Positions 1 to 9,113 of a stretch of DNA of 62,798 nucleotides are shown here, piece after piece. Position 1 is the first letter of the stretch; each line of letters starts with the position of its first letter. The translations under genes and the position numbers were made by a program. The notes below the pieces were generated by a model, which worked only from the letters and a program-made list of their open reading frames with translations, had not been told where the DNA came from and searched no databases. Origin of the DNA: Bacteroidia bacterium (GTDB lineage: Bacteria > Bacteroidota > Bacteroidia > Bacteroidales > Azobacteroidaceae); NCBI GenBank assembly GCA_025996815.1, contig BNTT01000003.1, forward strand, positions 1 to 62,798, written 5' to 3'.

Positions 1-945
1 GACATTAGCATGGATGAAAAATATGCCGGTGTATGTGGCATTTCAGAAACAGAATTGATTGCTAATTTTGAGCCGGAAATACGCACATTAGCCGAAAAAC
101 AAAAAATGGGCTACGAAGAAACGCTTGCAGAACTCAAAAAGCGGTACGATGGCTATCATTTTGCAAAAGAAAGCGAAGGAATATATAACCCTTTTAGTGT
201 ATTGAATACTTTTGCAAAGAACGATTTTAATTATTACTGGTTTTCGACAGGAACGCCCACTTTTCTTGTCAAAATGCTCAAAAATACACAATTTGATATT
301 CCCAATCTTGAAGAAGATGTTACGATTGCGGCACCCTCCATCGCCGATTATCGAGCGGGAGATGCCAATCCGGTTCCGCTACTCTATCAAACGGGGTATC
401 TCACCATAAAAGATTTCAACCCAAAATACAACACCTACGTTTTGGGGTTTCCAAACGAAGAGGTAAAATACGGCTTTTTGGACGAACTGCAACGCATATA
501 CACACCGTGTGCACAACTAAGCACTAATTTTAGAAGCGATTTATTTGTTATAGACTTAGAGGCAGCCAACGTGGAGGGCTTTATGAATCGGCTTCGTGCC
601 TATTTTGCAGATATTCCGAACGATTTAAGCAACAAAACGGAAAAAGATTTCCAAACCATTTTTTATTTGCTGTTAAAATTGATGGGGCAATTTGTGCAAA
701 CGGAAGTCAAAAGTGCCGCAGGTCGCGCCGATGCGGTGGTCTGGTTGAAAGACACCATCTACGTCTTTGAATTTAAGCTCGCCGAAAATGCCACCGCCGA
801 AGAGGCTCTTGCGCAGATTGACGACAAAGGCTATCTCATCCCATACAGTGCCGATGGACGCAAAGTGGTGAAAATCGGTGCGGAGTTTAGCCGCGCAGAG
901 CGCACACTGAGCCGCTGGGTGAGGGAAGATGTTGAATATTCATAA
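1..945 (+). CDS. DUF1703/AAA-ATPase-like PD-(D/E)XK nuclease family protein, 5' truncated by the window edge
   Basis: The reading frame is open from base 1 (Asp-Ile-Ser before the Met at 10), so the N-terminal part with the Walker A motif lies outside the window. The visible C-terminal half looks like the common Bacteroidota family that joins an AAA-ATPase-like domain to a PD-(D/E)XK nuclease fold. Near the end, GRADAVV (about residues 238-244 counted from the Met at 10) followed by VFEFKL (252-257) is the expected D...ExK active-site pair. Members are very numerous in Bacteroidota genomes and their cellular role is not settled. The next gene's promoter-like TAACTTTG (943-950) overlaps this stop codon. 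Family assignment is from motif memory; the missing part is an edge effect, not evidence of a pseudogene. Confidence 0.8.
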   Translation, partial: DISMDEKYAGVCGISETELIANFEPEIRTLAEKQKMGYEETLAELKKRYDGYHFAKESEGIYNPFSVLNTFAKNDFNYYWFSTGTPTFLVKMLKNTQFDIPNLEEDVTIAAPSIADYRAGDANPVPLLYQTGYLTIKDFNPKYNTYVLGFPNEEVKYGFLDELQRIYTPCAQLSTNFRSDLFVIDLEAANVEGFMNRLRAYFADIPNDLSNKTEKDFQTIFYLLLKLMGQFVQTEVKSAAGRADAVVWLKDTIYVFEFKLAENATAEEALAQIDDKGYLIPYSADGRKVVKIGAEFSRAERTLSRWVREDVEYS

Positions 946-950
946 CTTTG
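943..950 (+). promoter_or_regulatory. Candidate -7 promoter element for the M60 peptidase gene
   Basis: TAACTTTG fits the Bacteroidota TAnnTTTG -7 consensus and lies 44 bp before the ATG at 995. It overlaps the stop codon of the upstream gene. No clear TTTG was found at -33. Confidence 0.45.
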
Positions 951-994
951 CAGTTCAAAGGATTTGATAAAAACACTTTTTTATACACAATATT

Positions 995-3900
995 ATGAAA
1001 CATAGATTATTTTTTACAACTCTCATTTCGGCTGTTTGCAGCCTGAATGCAGTGGCGCAGGCACCTGTGGTGAGCACGGCGGCATCGCCCGCGTGGTATT
1101 ATATTCAGGTGAGCGGAGAGGGAGCAACAGTGGGGCGAATGGCAACAGAGGATGGCGACCGCGTGATTGGGCAGTCCCCGTTGTCGGGCAGCCTGAGTGC
1201 AACAAGCAAGCAACTTTGGCGTTTTGAAAAAAACGGCGACAATGTTGATGTCATCAGCAAATCGTCAGGCAAAAAAATGTCGGCGGCTTACGACGACGCA
1301 AAGGGTGTGAGGGTCGTTACACTGACTGATGCGTCTTCTATCACTTGGAAGTGGTATAACTTTGCTACCGGCTTTAACATTCGAATCATGTCTGAACCAA
1401 CCGGTGGCACCGCAGGCGACGTACACCTCTGTCAGAGTACGGATGGCGATGGTGCTTTGGTATTCACGAATTCGGCAAACAATCAGACAAAGAATGCCAC
1501 TTGGAAATTTAGCACCATCGACAAGCCGTTGGTGAGCGACGGAACCGACACTTACTGGTTCTTTCTCGAAAGCGGCAAAACGGGCAATGCGGGCAAGTTC
1601 TTGACCGATGTGGTCAGTGCCAACAAGGACGTGAAATTTGCATTAAAGGCAAAAGACGCAACCAACAACAGCCACCAGCAGTGGAAATTGGTGAAGCATG
1701 GAACAAACGGCAGCGTGGATATTGTGAACCGCGCCACCGGCAATGTCATCAAGACAGAGGCATTGCTCAAAAAGTTTTATTACTATGCGCAGGCGGCTAC
1801 CGACGTGGCAGGCAGCACCGGCTGGGCTTACAAGGCTATTGGCAATGACCAGTACGAAATATCCACCGCCAGCGCAAGCGGGGTCACCTCCTGTTGGAGT
1901 GCCACTGCTGATGGCGATGCTCCGGCTGCCTTTTCCAACGACAAGAACAGCAACACCTCTTTTGCGTGGATTTTCCGATATGCAGACGAAGGCAATGCCG
2001 CCACGCCGCCGGCTCCTGCAACCGATGTGGATGCTTCAACACCATTTTTAGGGCTTGTTCCAACCATGGGCTTGGCTTCCACTCTCCCCTTGGACACTTA
2101 TATCAGTCCAAGTGGGGCTTGGGCATCATCGGTCAATGGTAGTGAGCCAATTTCGAGGTCTTACGACCGCAGTATGTCCACTCTCTATCATTCAGCTTAT
2201 AATGGCACAACTTACCCGATTACGTTGCGATACTATTTTGACGGGACAAAAAACATTGATTATTTGGTGTATTATCCACGAACTGAAGGCACCAATGGAC
2301 TTTTTAAGGAAGTGGAAGTGTGGTATTCGCTCAAAGACGATAATGTGCCAATGGTAAAACACGGTGATTTTAATTTTCAAGCAAGCAGTTTGCCTTCTAC
2401 CGTCACTTTTACACCCGCATTGGCAATTGACACGATTCAGTTTGTGGTGAAATCAAGCCAATCTGATGCCGGCAGGGCTTTTGCCAGTTGTGCCGAAATG
2501 GAATTTTACAGCAAAAATGCAGGCGCAGTGGATTACACAACTTTCTTCACCGACAAGAGCTATTCTGCTCTGAAACCAACGGTAACGGAGGCAGTTTTGG
2601 CAACGATAGACAATCCTTTCTTTGCCGATTTGGCTGCCAAATTGTATTATAAACAAGTAGAGCACCCTGAATTTAGAGTGCAGGAATACGATGCCTACGT
2701 GAGTCCGGAAGTTATGGCATCGGCATTAAAAATTGCACGATACGGGCGAAACGACAATCCGACAGGTGTTTATGTGGGCGCAGGCGATGAAGTCGTTATC
2801 TGTGTGGGTGAAACTGATGGCACCGTGCCCACGCTGTTTGTTCAGAGACCCAAAGACCTTATTGCCGGCACAAGTTATGCCTTGTCAGAAGGCGTGAATG
2901 TGATTAAGCCGAGCCATGAAGGATTGATGTATATTCGCTATTATACGCCCACCGGTACGGAAAATCCGGTGAAAATCAACATCATCAACGGAACAGTCAA
3001 TGGCTATTTCGACAGCAACAAACATACGGCGGACGATTGGGCACCGCTGTTGGCAGCTGCCACCTATTCAAATTTTGACGTGAAGGGAAAACTTGTATCA
3101 ATGAATTTTGAAACGCAAGCGTTCCGCACTTATACCAAAAATGACGGTTTCGCTTTGATTCAAATGTATGACAGTTTGGCTTGGCTGGAACAGGAACTCA
3201 TGGGCTTGTTTAAATACAACCGTGCCTATAGAAACCATGTGCACATGCAAGTGGGATATGGCAATGTCTATATGGATGCCACCGATTATCGCACGGCATA
3301 CGGTTTTGCCACGCAAAGCACGCTGTTGAGTTTGGAAAAATTTGCTAATTTCAATCACAATCCTACTTACAGAGAGGACACTTGGGGACAGGCTCACGAA
3401 ATCGGACACGTCAATCAAGTGCGTCCGGCGATGAAATGGGCAGGCATGACCGAGATAACAAACAATATCTATTCGGCGTATGTCCAAACAAGTTTTGGCA
3501 ACGACTGTCGATTGAATTATGGCGGGGCGTATGACGACGGTAAAAACTACATCATCAAATTCAATACGGATGCCAATCCAAGCAACGATGTTGCCATCAA
3601 TTCCTATCGGGCGGAGCACAAAATTTCGCATCACTTTGTACTGACGGCATCATTCTGGCAGTTGCAACTCTATATGGCGAATGTGTTGGGCAACAAAGAT
3701 TTCTATCCCGACATCTTTGAAGAAGTGCGAAAAGTGGATTATGGCTCGCATTCCGATTTCCCAACAGACGGTTTTTATCAAATGAATTTTGTGAAACTGG
3801 CGTGCAAACATTCCGGTCTCGACCTGACGGAATACTTTCAGGCATGGGGCTATCTGACACCGATTGACCAGGATATAGACGATTATAGCACTTCACGCTT

Positions 3901-4261
3901 CACAATTACGCAGGCACAAATTGATGCCGTGAAAGCAGAGATTGCGGCTATGGGGTTGCATCAGCCAATTCTTCCGGCAGGCAAAAAACTCTACGAGATT
4001 ACGGATTCCAATTGGCAAGAATACATAGTTGACGGCACAGCCATTCCTGACGTAGAAACGGCTGATGACGACATCAAAATCTATCCCCAAGCAGGCAGGT
4101 TGTATGTGGAAACACAAACGGCACAAGCGGTGAAAATCTACACCCTGTTGGGAGTTCAAGTATATAACAAAGTGGTGCAAGGGACAGAGTCCATTGCACT
4201 CGCCAAAGGTGTGTACATTGTGCAAGCAGGCAAAAAAGTGGAAAAAGTGATTTTGTTGTAG
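995..4261 (+). CDS. Secreted M60-family (enhancin-like) zinc metallopeptidase with F5/8C-like domain and T9SS tail
   Basis: A 1088-residue exported protein. Residues 1-22 form a signal peptide ending in VAQ. Residues about 25-335 contain repeated carbohydrate-binding-like segments (recurring W-K/R-F-x...G strings, ricin-like). Residues about 350-515 resemble an F5/8 type C (discoidin) domain. The catalytic motif HEIGH at 801-805 with a glutamate at 820 fits the M60 zinc signature HExxH...E. The last ~65 residues start with DDDIKIYPQAG and finish with KVEKVILL, a type A T9SS sorting domain, so the protein should be exported by the Por system and anchored or released at the surface. M60 enzymes of gut and oral bacteria often cut mucin-type O-glycoproteins; that substrate is inference here. 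It lies 21 bp before rlmN on the same strand. Confidence 0.88.
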   Translation: MKHRLFFTTLISAVCSLNAVAQAPVVSTAASPAWYYIQVSGEGATVGRMATEDGDRVIGQSPLSGSLSATSKQLWRFEKNGDNVDVISKSSGKKMSAAYDDAKGVRVVTLTDASSITWKWYNFATGFNIRIMSEPTGGTAGDVHLCQSTDGDGALVFTNSANNQTKNATWKFSTIDKPLVSDGTDTYWFFLESGKTGNAGKFLTDVVSANKDVKFALKAKDATNNSHQQWKLVKHGTNGSVDIVNRATGNVIKTEALLKKFYYYAQAATDVAGSTGWAYKAIGNDQYEISTASASGVTSCWSATADGDAPAAFSNDKNSNTSFAWIFRYADEGNAATPPAPATDVDASTPFLGLVPTMGLASTLPLDTYISPSGAWASSVNGSEPISRSYDRSMSTLYHSAYNGTTYPITLRYYFDGTKNIDYLVYYPRTEGTNGLFKEVEVWYSLKDDNVPMVKHGDFNFQASSLPSTVTFTPALAIDTIQFVVKSSQSDAGRAFASCAEMEFYSKNAGAVDYTTFFTDKSYSALKPTVTEAVLATIDNPFFADLAAKLYYKQVEHPEFRVQEYDAYVSPEVMASALKIARYGRNDNPTGVYVGAGDEVVICVGETDGTVPTLFVQRPKDLIAGTSYALSEGVNVIKPSHEGLMYIRYYTPTGTENPVKINIINGTVNGYFDSNKHTADDWAPLLAAATYSNFDVKGKLVSMNFETQAFRTYTKNDGFALIQMYDSLAWLEQELMGLFKYNRAYRNHVHMQVGYGNVYMDATDYRTAYGFATQSTLLSLEKFANFNHNPTYREDTWGQAHEIGHVNQVRPAMKWAGMTEITNNIYSAYVQTSFGNDCRLNYGGAYDDGKNYIIKFNTDANPSNDVAINSYRAEHKISHHFVLTASFWQLQLYMANVLGNKDFYPDIFEEVRKVDYGSHSDFPTDGFYQMNFVKLACKHSGLDLTEYFQAWGYLTPIDQDIDDYSTSRFTITQAQIDAVKAEIAAMGLHQPILPAGKKLYEITDSNWQEYIVDGTAIPDVETADDDIKIYPQAGRLYVETQTAQAVKIYTLLGVQVYNKVVQGTESIALAKGVYIVQAGKKVEKVILL

Positions 4262-4282
4262 TTACAAACAGAAACGCAGCAA

Positions 4283-5320
4283 ATGGAAACACTAATAGGG
4301 AAGACGCTCGGCGAACTGCAAACACTGGTCAAAGACTTGGGAATGCCCGCGTTCACTGCCAAACAGATTTTCGACTGGCTGTATAAAAAAAGGGTGTCGT
4401 CCGTTGATGAGATGACCAATATTTCGCAGAAACATCGCGAATTATTGAACATCGGGTTGATTGCCCCCTCCCAACATCAAACATCCGCCGATGGCACAGT
4501 TAAATACCTGTTTAAAACGACCGATGGACGTGCCGTGGAAGCGGTCTTCATCCCCGACAAAGACCGCGCCACGCTCTGCGTATCCACCCAGGCGGGTTGC
4601 AAAATGAATTGCCTGTTTTGCACCACCGGCAAGCAGGGCTTCCACGGACAACTCTCGGCGGGCGAAATCCTCAATCAGATACTCTCCATCCCCGAAAGCG
4701 ACCAACTGACTAATCTGGTTTTTATGGGCATGGGCGAGCCGCTCGACAATACCGACGAGGTGCTGAAAGTGCTGGACATCCTGACCGCCGAAGAAGGCTT
4801 CGCGTGGAGTCCCAAGCGCATCACAGTGTCCTCCGTAGGCATTATCCCGGGGTTGAAACGCCTGCTGGACGAGAGCCGGGTGCACGTAGCCATCAGCCTG
4901 CATTCGCCGTTTCCGGCGGAACGATTGTCGCTGATGCCCATCGAAAAAGCCTGTCCGATGCAGGACGTTTTGGAGTTGGTGTCGCGCTACGATTTTGCGC
5001 ACCAGCGACGGCTGTCGTTTGAATACATCTGCTTTGGCGGCTTAAACGACACCCTCAAACATTCGCTTGCCTTGGCGCAACTGCTGCGAAACATCCCCTA
5101 CGCCCGCGTCAATCTCATCAATTATCACCCCGCAGCGGGTGTGAACTTGCCCGCAAGCAACCCCTCGGCGATGGTCGCATTCCGCGACAACCTGAATAGC
5201 AAGGGCATCATCAGCACCATCCGCGCTTCACGCGGCGAAGACATTTTGGCGGCATGCGGGATGCTCTCGGCAACTGCCCGGGACGAGTTTAATCACCCAT
5301 CGGCAAAACAATCATCGTGA
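4283..5320 (+). CDS. rlmN: 23S rRNA (adenine2503-C2)-methyltransferase RlmN, radical SAM
   Basis: RlmN methylates C2 of A2503 in 23S rRNA (and A37 of some tRNAs) through a Cys-methyl radical mechanism. The 345-residue protein has the radical SAM cluster motif C106-x3-C110-x2-C113 (GCKMNCLFC), the preceding methyl-carrying loop cysteine C99 in CVSTQAGC, and the second essential cysteine near the C-terminus (about C325, in LAACGML). Spacing between C99 and C106 matches the family. GMGEPLDN and the long conserved core are full length. It follows the M60 gene by 21 bp, but the two functions look unrelated. Nothing is unusual apart from a short Ser/Gln-rich C-terminal tail. Confidence 0.97.
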   Translation: METLIGKTLGELQTLVKDLGMPAFTAKQIFDWLYKKRVSSVDEMTNISQKHRELLNIGLIAPSQHQTSADGTVKYLFKTTDGRAVEAVFIPDKDRATLCVSTQAGCKMNCLFCTTGKQGFHGQLSAGEILNQILSIPESDQLTNLVFMGMGEPLDNTDEVLKVLDILTAEEGFAWSPKRITVSSVGIIPGLKRLLDESRVHVAISLHSPFPAERLSLMPIEKACPMQDVLELVSRYDFAHQRRLSFEYICFGGLNDTLKHSLALAQLLRNIPYARVNLINYHPAAGVNLPASNPSAMVAFRDNLNSKGIISTIRASRGEDILAACGMLSATARDEFNHPSAKQSS

Positions 5321-5364
5321 AAACAAAAAAATCATTCAATTTTTGAAAATAATTGCCAAAAACG

Positions 5365-5395
5365 TTTGCCAATTCAAAAATTTGCATTACCTTTG
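5365..5395 (+). promoter_or_regulatory. Bacteroidota-type promoter for the first VapBC pair
   Basis: TTTG at 5365-5368, then 19 bp, then TACCTTTG at 5388-5395: a good match to the -33/-7 consensus. It shows that the TTG codon at 5366 cannot be the start and supports the ATG at 5423. Confidence 0.8.
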
Positions 5396-5422
5396 CGGGA
5401 AATATTATATAGAACAGATATT

Positions 5423-5635
5423 ATGCAAGCATATAAATTTGATACAGAAGTGCGGGAGGGTGTCATTCACATCCCCGAACAATACCACAAAGTGTGTTTA
5501 TCTCCTTCGGTAAGAGTTATCATTCTGCCAAATTCCCTTTCCCCTAAGGATGCGGGTCGCAAAAAAAAGTTCACGGCGATGGGGTTGAAAACAAAAGGTC
5601 TAAAATTTACACGAGAGGAAGCCAATGCGCGCTAA
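5423..5635 (+). CDS. Small antitoxin-like protein upstream of a PIN toxin (VapB-type)
   Basis: A 70-residue protein with acidic/basic mixed composition, MQAYKFDTEVREGVIHIPEQ..., resembling short AbrB/Phd-like antitoxins that precede PIN toxins. The longer frame from 5366 would begin inside the promoter, so the ATG at 5423 is chosen. Its end overlaps the toxin start by 11 bp, the usual translational coupling of toxin-antitoxin pairs. By analogy it would bind and neutralise the PIN RNase and repress its own promoter. The N-terminal half (beta-strand rich, VIHIPEQYH) could be the DNA-binding part and the basic C-terminal half (KKKFTAMGLKTKG) the toxin-binding part; that split is inference. Confidence 0.7.
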   Translation: MQAYKFDTEVREGVIHIPEQYHKVCLSPSVRVIILPNSLSPKDAGRKKKFTAMGLKTKGLKFTREEANAR

Positions 5636-6032
5636 AGCCTTTTTAGATACTAATATACTTGTCTATTTATATTCTATAGATGAGCCTAAAAAGCAGGAGT
5701 GTGCATACAAGGCGATAGAAGAATTTGATTGTATCACAAGTACGCAGGCATTGAATGAGTTTAACAACGTGTGTATAAAGAAGTTGCGGATGCCTGTATC
5801 TGAAATTTGCCAATCTATTGATGAAATTTCAGATGCCTGTTTGGTTTCACAAATTGATGAAACTATTATCAAAAAGGCACTTGTGCTTCATCGCGACTAT
5901 GGCTATTCATACTATGATTGTCTAATGCTTTCTTCTGCACTTGTTTACGATTGCAAATACTTGTTGTCCGAAGATTTGAAAGACGGACAAATAATTGAAA
6001 ATAGCCTCACGATAGTCAATATCTTTGCGTAA
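5625..6032 (+). CDS. PIN-domain ribonuclease toxin (VapC-type)
   Basis: A 135-residue PIN domain. The expected acidic residues are visible: FLDTNILVYLY near the N-terminus (first Asp), ALNEF in the middle (Glu), YYDCLMLSSAL and LLSEDLKDG towards the end. PIN toxins cut specific RNAs (tRNA or rRNA loops) when the labile antitoxin is lost. It overlaps the antitoxin by 11 bp. Its 3' end overlaps by 17 bp the end of the tiny convergent gene at 6016-6162. Family is clear; target RNA unknown. Confidence 0.88.
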   Translation: MRAKAFLDTNILVYLYSIDEPKKQECAYKAIEEFDCITSTQALNEFNNVCIKKLRMPVSEICQSIDEISDACLVSQIDETIIKKALVLHRDYGYSYYDCLMLSSALVYDCKYLLSEDLKDGQIIENSLTIVNIFA

Positions 6033-6162
6033 CGATTTTTCTCTCACAGCCATCACAACCGCCACAACCGCACCCCTGATTCTTATTCCCCCGAAATAAT
6101 TTGCGGAGAACATAAACAAGGGCTGCCAAGCCTATAACCGCGATGCCGATGTATTGCCACAT
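6016..6162 (-). CDS. 48-residue Cys-rich single-TM protein, FeoB-associated type
   Basis: A short frame found by reading the minus strand. It starts MWQYIGIAVIGLAALVYVLR, a single membrane helix (about residues 3-20), then a basic stretch KLFRGNKNQG and a cysteine cluster C31-G-C33-G-G-C36-D-G-C39. This layout (short helix plus CxCxxCxxC) matches the FeoB-associated Cys-rich membrane protein family, thought to assist ferrous iron uptake or metal handling. The ATG lies 1 bp after the clpC stop, so it is probably translated from the clpC mRNA by coupling. No feoB is present in the window. The 3' end overlaps the convergent vapC end by 17 bp. Confidence 0.75.
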   Translation of the reverse strand: MWQYIGIAVIGLAALVYVLRKLFRGNKNQGCGCGGCDGCERKIVTQRY

Positions 6163-6163
6163 A

Positions 6164-8752
6164 TTACGCCAACTGTGCTGCCAATTGTTTTTTGCTTCGC
6201 GGCGGCTTGCTTGCTGCCGTGCTTGCCGTGATGATTTTTTGCTTTTCGGGGTCGAAATTTACGGAGATTTGCGCGCCGCGTTGCAATTCTGTTTGCAGGA
6301 TGAGTTCTGCCAATTCGTCTTCCAGATACTTTTGGATGGCTCGTTTCAGGGGGCGGGCGCCGTAGTGGGTGTCGTAACTCTTGGAGGCGATGAAGGTTTT
6401 TGCCTCGTCGGAAACGGTTAGCGCATAGCCCAAATCTTCCACTTTTTTGAAGAATTTAGCCATTTCGATGTCGATGATTTGGCGGATGGCTTCCTTGCTG
6501 AGCGAATCGAATGTGATGATGTCGTCGATGCGGTTTAAAAATTCCGGTGTAAACGTCTTGTTCAGAGCCTTTTGGATGATGCTACGCACCTGCTCTTTGT
6601 CTTTCGTTTCCGCCGATTTTGCCGCAGAGGTGAATCCGATGCCGTTGCCAAATTCTTTCACCTGACGCGACCCGATGTTGGAGGTCATGATGAGGATGGT
6701 GTTTTTGAAGTCGATGACGTGCCCCTGACTGTCGGTCAATCGACCGTCGTCCATCACCTGCAGCAGCAGGTTGAACACGTCGGGATGCGCTTTTTCGATT
6801 TCGTCGAGCAGCACCACGGAATACGGCTTGCGGCGCACCTTTTCGGTCAGTTGCCCGCCGTCTTCGTAGCCGATATAGCCCGGAGCGGCACCAATCAGGC
6901 GCGAAACGGTCGTTTTTTCCATATATTCCGACATATCGATGCGGATGAGCGAATTTTCTGTGCCAAAGAGATATTCCGCCAGTTTTTTTGCCAGATAGGT
7001 TTTTCCAACGCCCGTTGGACCCAAGAAGAGGAAGGTGCCAATGGGTTTGCCCGCCGCATTCAGCCCCACGCGGTTGCGTTGGATGGCTTTCACGATTTGG
7101 TGGACGGCTTCGTCCTGTCCCACCACGATGCCTTTCAGTTCGGCATCCATATCGAGCAACTTTTTATTTTCGGCTTTGGCGATGCGCGTGACGGGGACGC
7201 CTGACATCAGCGCGACCACTTCTGCCACTTTGTCAGCATTGACAGTCTGCTTGTTGGCTTTCAAATTCTTTTTCCATTGCGCCTGCAATTTTTCCAGTTC
7301 GGTGGTCAAATCGCGTTCTGCATCTCTGTAGCTTGCTGCCAGCTCGAAATTTTGCTCGTGAGCGGCTTCCAGTTTCTGCTCTTTGATTTCACTGATGCGT
7401 TCTTCCAGCAGATTGATTTCCTGCGGCACTTCCACGTTGGATATATGCGTGCGCGCACCTGCCTCGTCCATCGCATCAATGGCTTTGTCGGGAAATTTGC
7501 GGTCGCTGATGTAGCGGTCGGTCAGTTTGACGCACAAATCCAGCGCCTCATCGGTATAAACCACGTTGTGATGATTTTCGTATTGTGCCTTGATATTGTT
7601 CAAAATTTTCCGTGTTTCCTCCACCGTGGTGGGGTCGACGATGATTTTTTGGAATCGCCGTTCCAACGCGCCGTCTCTTTCGATGCTCGTGCGGTATTCG
7701 TCCAGCGTGGTGGCTCCAATCACTTGGAGTTCGCCGCGTGCCAATGCCGGCTTCAGGATATTCGCCGCGTCCATCGTGCCGCTAGCACTGCCTGCGCCCA
7801 CCATCAGGTGGATTTCGTCGATAAACAGGATAACGTTTTTGCTGCGCAGCAGTTCGTTCATAATCACTTTGAGGCGTTCCTCAAACTGCCCGCGATATTT
7901 TGTGCCTGCCACAATGGCAGTCATATCCAAACTCACGATGCGCTTGTCGAACAGCACGCGCGACACTTTGCGCTGCACGATGCGCATCGCCAAGCCCTCC
8001 ACGATGGCAGATTTGCCCACGCCGGGGTCGCCAATCAGCACGGGGTTGTTTTTCTTGCGGCGACTGAGGATTTGCGACAGCCGTTCAATCTCGTTTTCGC
8101 GCCCCACAATCGGGTCGAGACGACCTTCAGCCGCCTCAAATGTCAAGTCGATACTGAAAGCATCGAGGTTGGGCGTATCCGAATTTTTCGGTGCCGAGGG
8201 CGCATTCTTCGTGGCTGTTTGCTTGTCTGCATTGGTGTTGGTATTGCTGCTGGCATTGTTGAAAAGCGCATTTTCGTCTTCCTCAAACGGCACTCCCGCG
8301 TGCACCGGAACGTTTTTATCGCCATAAGCCGACGTCACGGCATCGTAAACGCGCTGATAATCAATGTTATTATCCGCCAAAATACGGTATGCCAGCGAAT
8401 CGTGATTGCGAAGCATCGCCAGTAGCAAATGTTCCGAATCCATCTCCGAGCGGTTCATCCGAATGGACTCTAACACGCTCAGTCGCAGCAGGTTGTCCAC
8501 CCCCTTATCCAAAACGAGTTGGTTTTCGGAAATGTATGCACCCTCCTTATACATCGCCTTGTCGAGCGTCTGCTTCAACTGCTTGGAATCTGCCCCTAAC
8601 TGCTTAATTAGCAGCGAAGCAGAGTTTTGCTCATCCCTCAAAATACCGAGCAGAATATGCTCGATACACACCTGCGGGTTGTGTAACCGTCCGGCTTCTT
8701 CCTTGCCGAACATCAGAATGTCTTTGACCTTGTTTGAAATCTTCTTTCTCAT
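6164..8752 (-). CDS. clpC: ClpC-type AAA+ unfoldase (Clp protease ATP-binding subunit)
   Basis: An 862-residue Hsp100 protein. In order: Clp N-terminal repeat domain (1-150), a low-complexity Asn/Thr-rich linker (about 163-195), AAA+ domain 1 with Walker A GDPGVGKS (241-248) and Walker B FIDEIH, a short UVR-like coiled segment (about 448-490) instead of the long ClpB middle domain, and AAA+ domain 2 with Walker A GPTGVGKT (578-585). The short middle region and UVR-like motif argue for ClpC over ClpB. It should unfold substrates for ClpP in the cytoplasm. A clean promoter lies upstream at 8785-8815, and the tiny Cys-rich gene follows the stop codon directly. Confidence 0.95.
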   Translation of the reverse strand: MRKKISNKVKDILMFGKEEAGRLHNPQVCIEHILLGILRDEQNSASLLIKQLGADSKQLKQTLDKAMYKEGAYISENQLVLDKGVDNLLRLSVLESIRMNRSEMDSEHLLLAMLRNHDSLAYRILADNNIDYQRVYDAVTSAYGDKNVPVHAGVPFEEDENALFNNASSNTNTNADKQTATKNAPSAPKNSDTPNLDAFSIDLTFEAAEGRLDPIVGRENEIERLSQILSRRKKNNPVLIGDPGVGKSAIVEGLAMRIVQRKVSRVLFDKRIVSLDMTAIVAGTKYRGQFEERLKVIMNELLRSKNVILFIDEIHLMVGAGSASGTMDAANILKPALARGELQVIGATTLDEYRTSIERDGALERRFQKIIVDPTTVEETRKILNNIKAQYENHHNVVYTDEALDLCVKLTDRYISDRKFPDKAIDAMDEAGARTHISNVEVPQEINLLEERISEIKEQKLEAAHEQNFELAASYRDAERDLTTELEKLQAQWKKNLKANKQTVNADKVAEVVALMSGVPVTRIAKAENKKLLDMDAELKGIVVGQDEAVHQIVKAIQRNRVGLNAAGKPIGTFLFLGPTGVGKTYLAKKLAEYLFGTENSLIRIDMSEYMEKTTVSRLIGAAPGYIGYEDGGQLTEKVRRKPYSVVLLDEIEKAHPDVFNLLLQVMDDGRLTDSQGHVIDFKNTILIMTSNIGSRQVKEFGNGIGFTSAAKSAETKDKEQVRSIIQKALNKTFTPEFLNRIDDIITFDSLSKEAIRQIIDIEMAKFFKKVEDLGYALTVSDEAKTFIASKSYDTHYGARPLKRAIQKYLEDELAELILQTELQRGAQISVNFDPEKQKIITASTAASKPPRSKKQLAAQLA

Positions 8753-8784
8753 TTTTTTTTAACCTCATTGGTTGATTCACGCTG

Positions 8785-8815
8785 CAAAGGTAGCAAATAT
8801 TATGCCAAATGCAAA
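8785..8815 (-). promoter_or_regulatory. clpC promoter
   Basis: On the minus strand TTTG (8812-8815), a 19 bp spacer, then TACCTTTG (8785-8792). Transcription should start about 25 bp before the clpC ATG. Confidence 0.8.
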
Positions 8816-9113
8816 ATTCATTGAAGTGAGGTTAATTCTTTTTTGGGGGTGCTATTTTTTAGCCTCGCAGAGGCTAAATAAAGTGGGAATAAAAAAACTA
8901 AACGTTCCCTTACTCTTTACAGGATTTTCGGCGTCCTCCTTTATGGGTGTATAGCGGCGAGGTGCCCTACAACGGCACTTTCGTATCTATACCGCCGCAA
9001 AGGTACGCATATTTTTTAAAACAAAAAAATATTTGCGCATTTTGTAAAAAAAGCCATTTTTTTGATAGATGTAAGCGAAGCTTTAATAGTATTAATTTAA
9101 AAATGTAAACAAA
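8816..9113. other. Intergenic region with a hairpin and an orphan minus-strand promoter-like site
   Basis: No convincing gene was found. A perfect 7 bp stem (TAGCCTC, loop GCA, GAGGCTA) lies near 8860-8877 and could terminate a transcript. A TACCTTTG element on the minus strand at 8998-9005 points left into this stretch, with no gene behind it except clpC about 250 bp on. It could be a distal clpC promoter, a small RNA start, or a relic. The 60-codon plus-strand frame at 8772-8954 lacks a plausible protein character and was not called. Confidence 0.4.

Noticed and set aside
7277..8425. Long plus-strand frames over clpC
   Set aside because: Shadows of clpC; no family resemblance.
8772..8954. 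60-codon plus-strand frame upstream of the lipoprotein
   Set aside because: It begins inside the clpC promoter region, crosses a hairpin, and the protein has no recognisable character.
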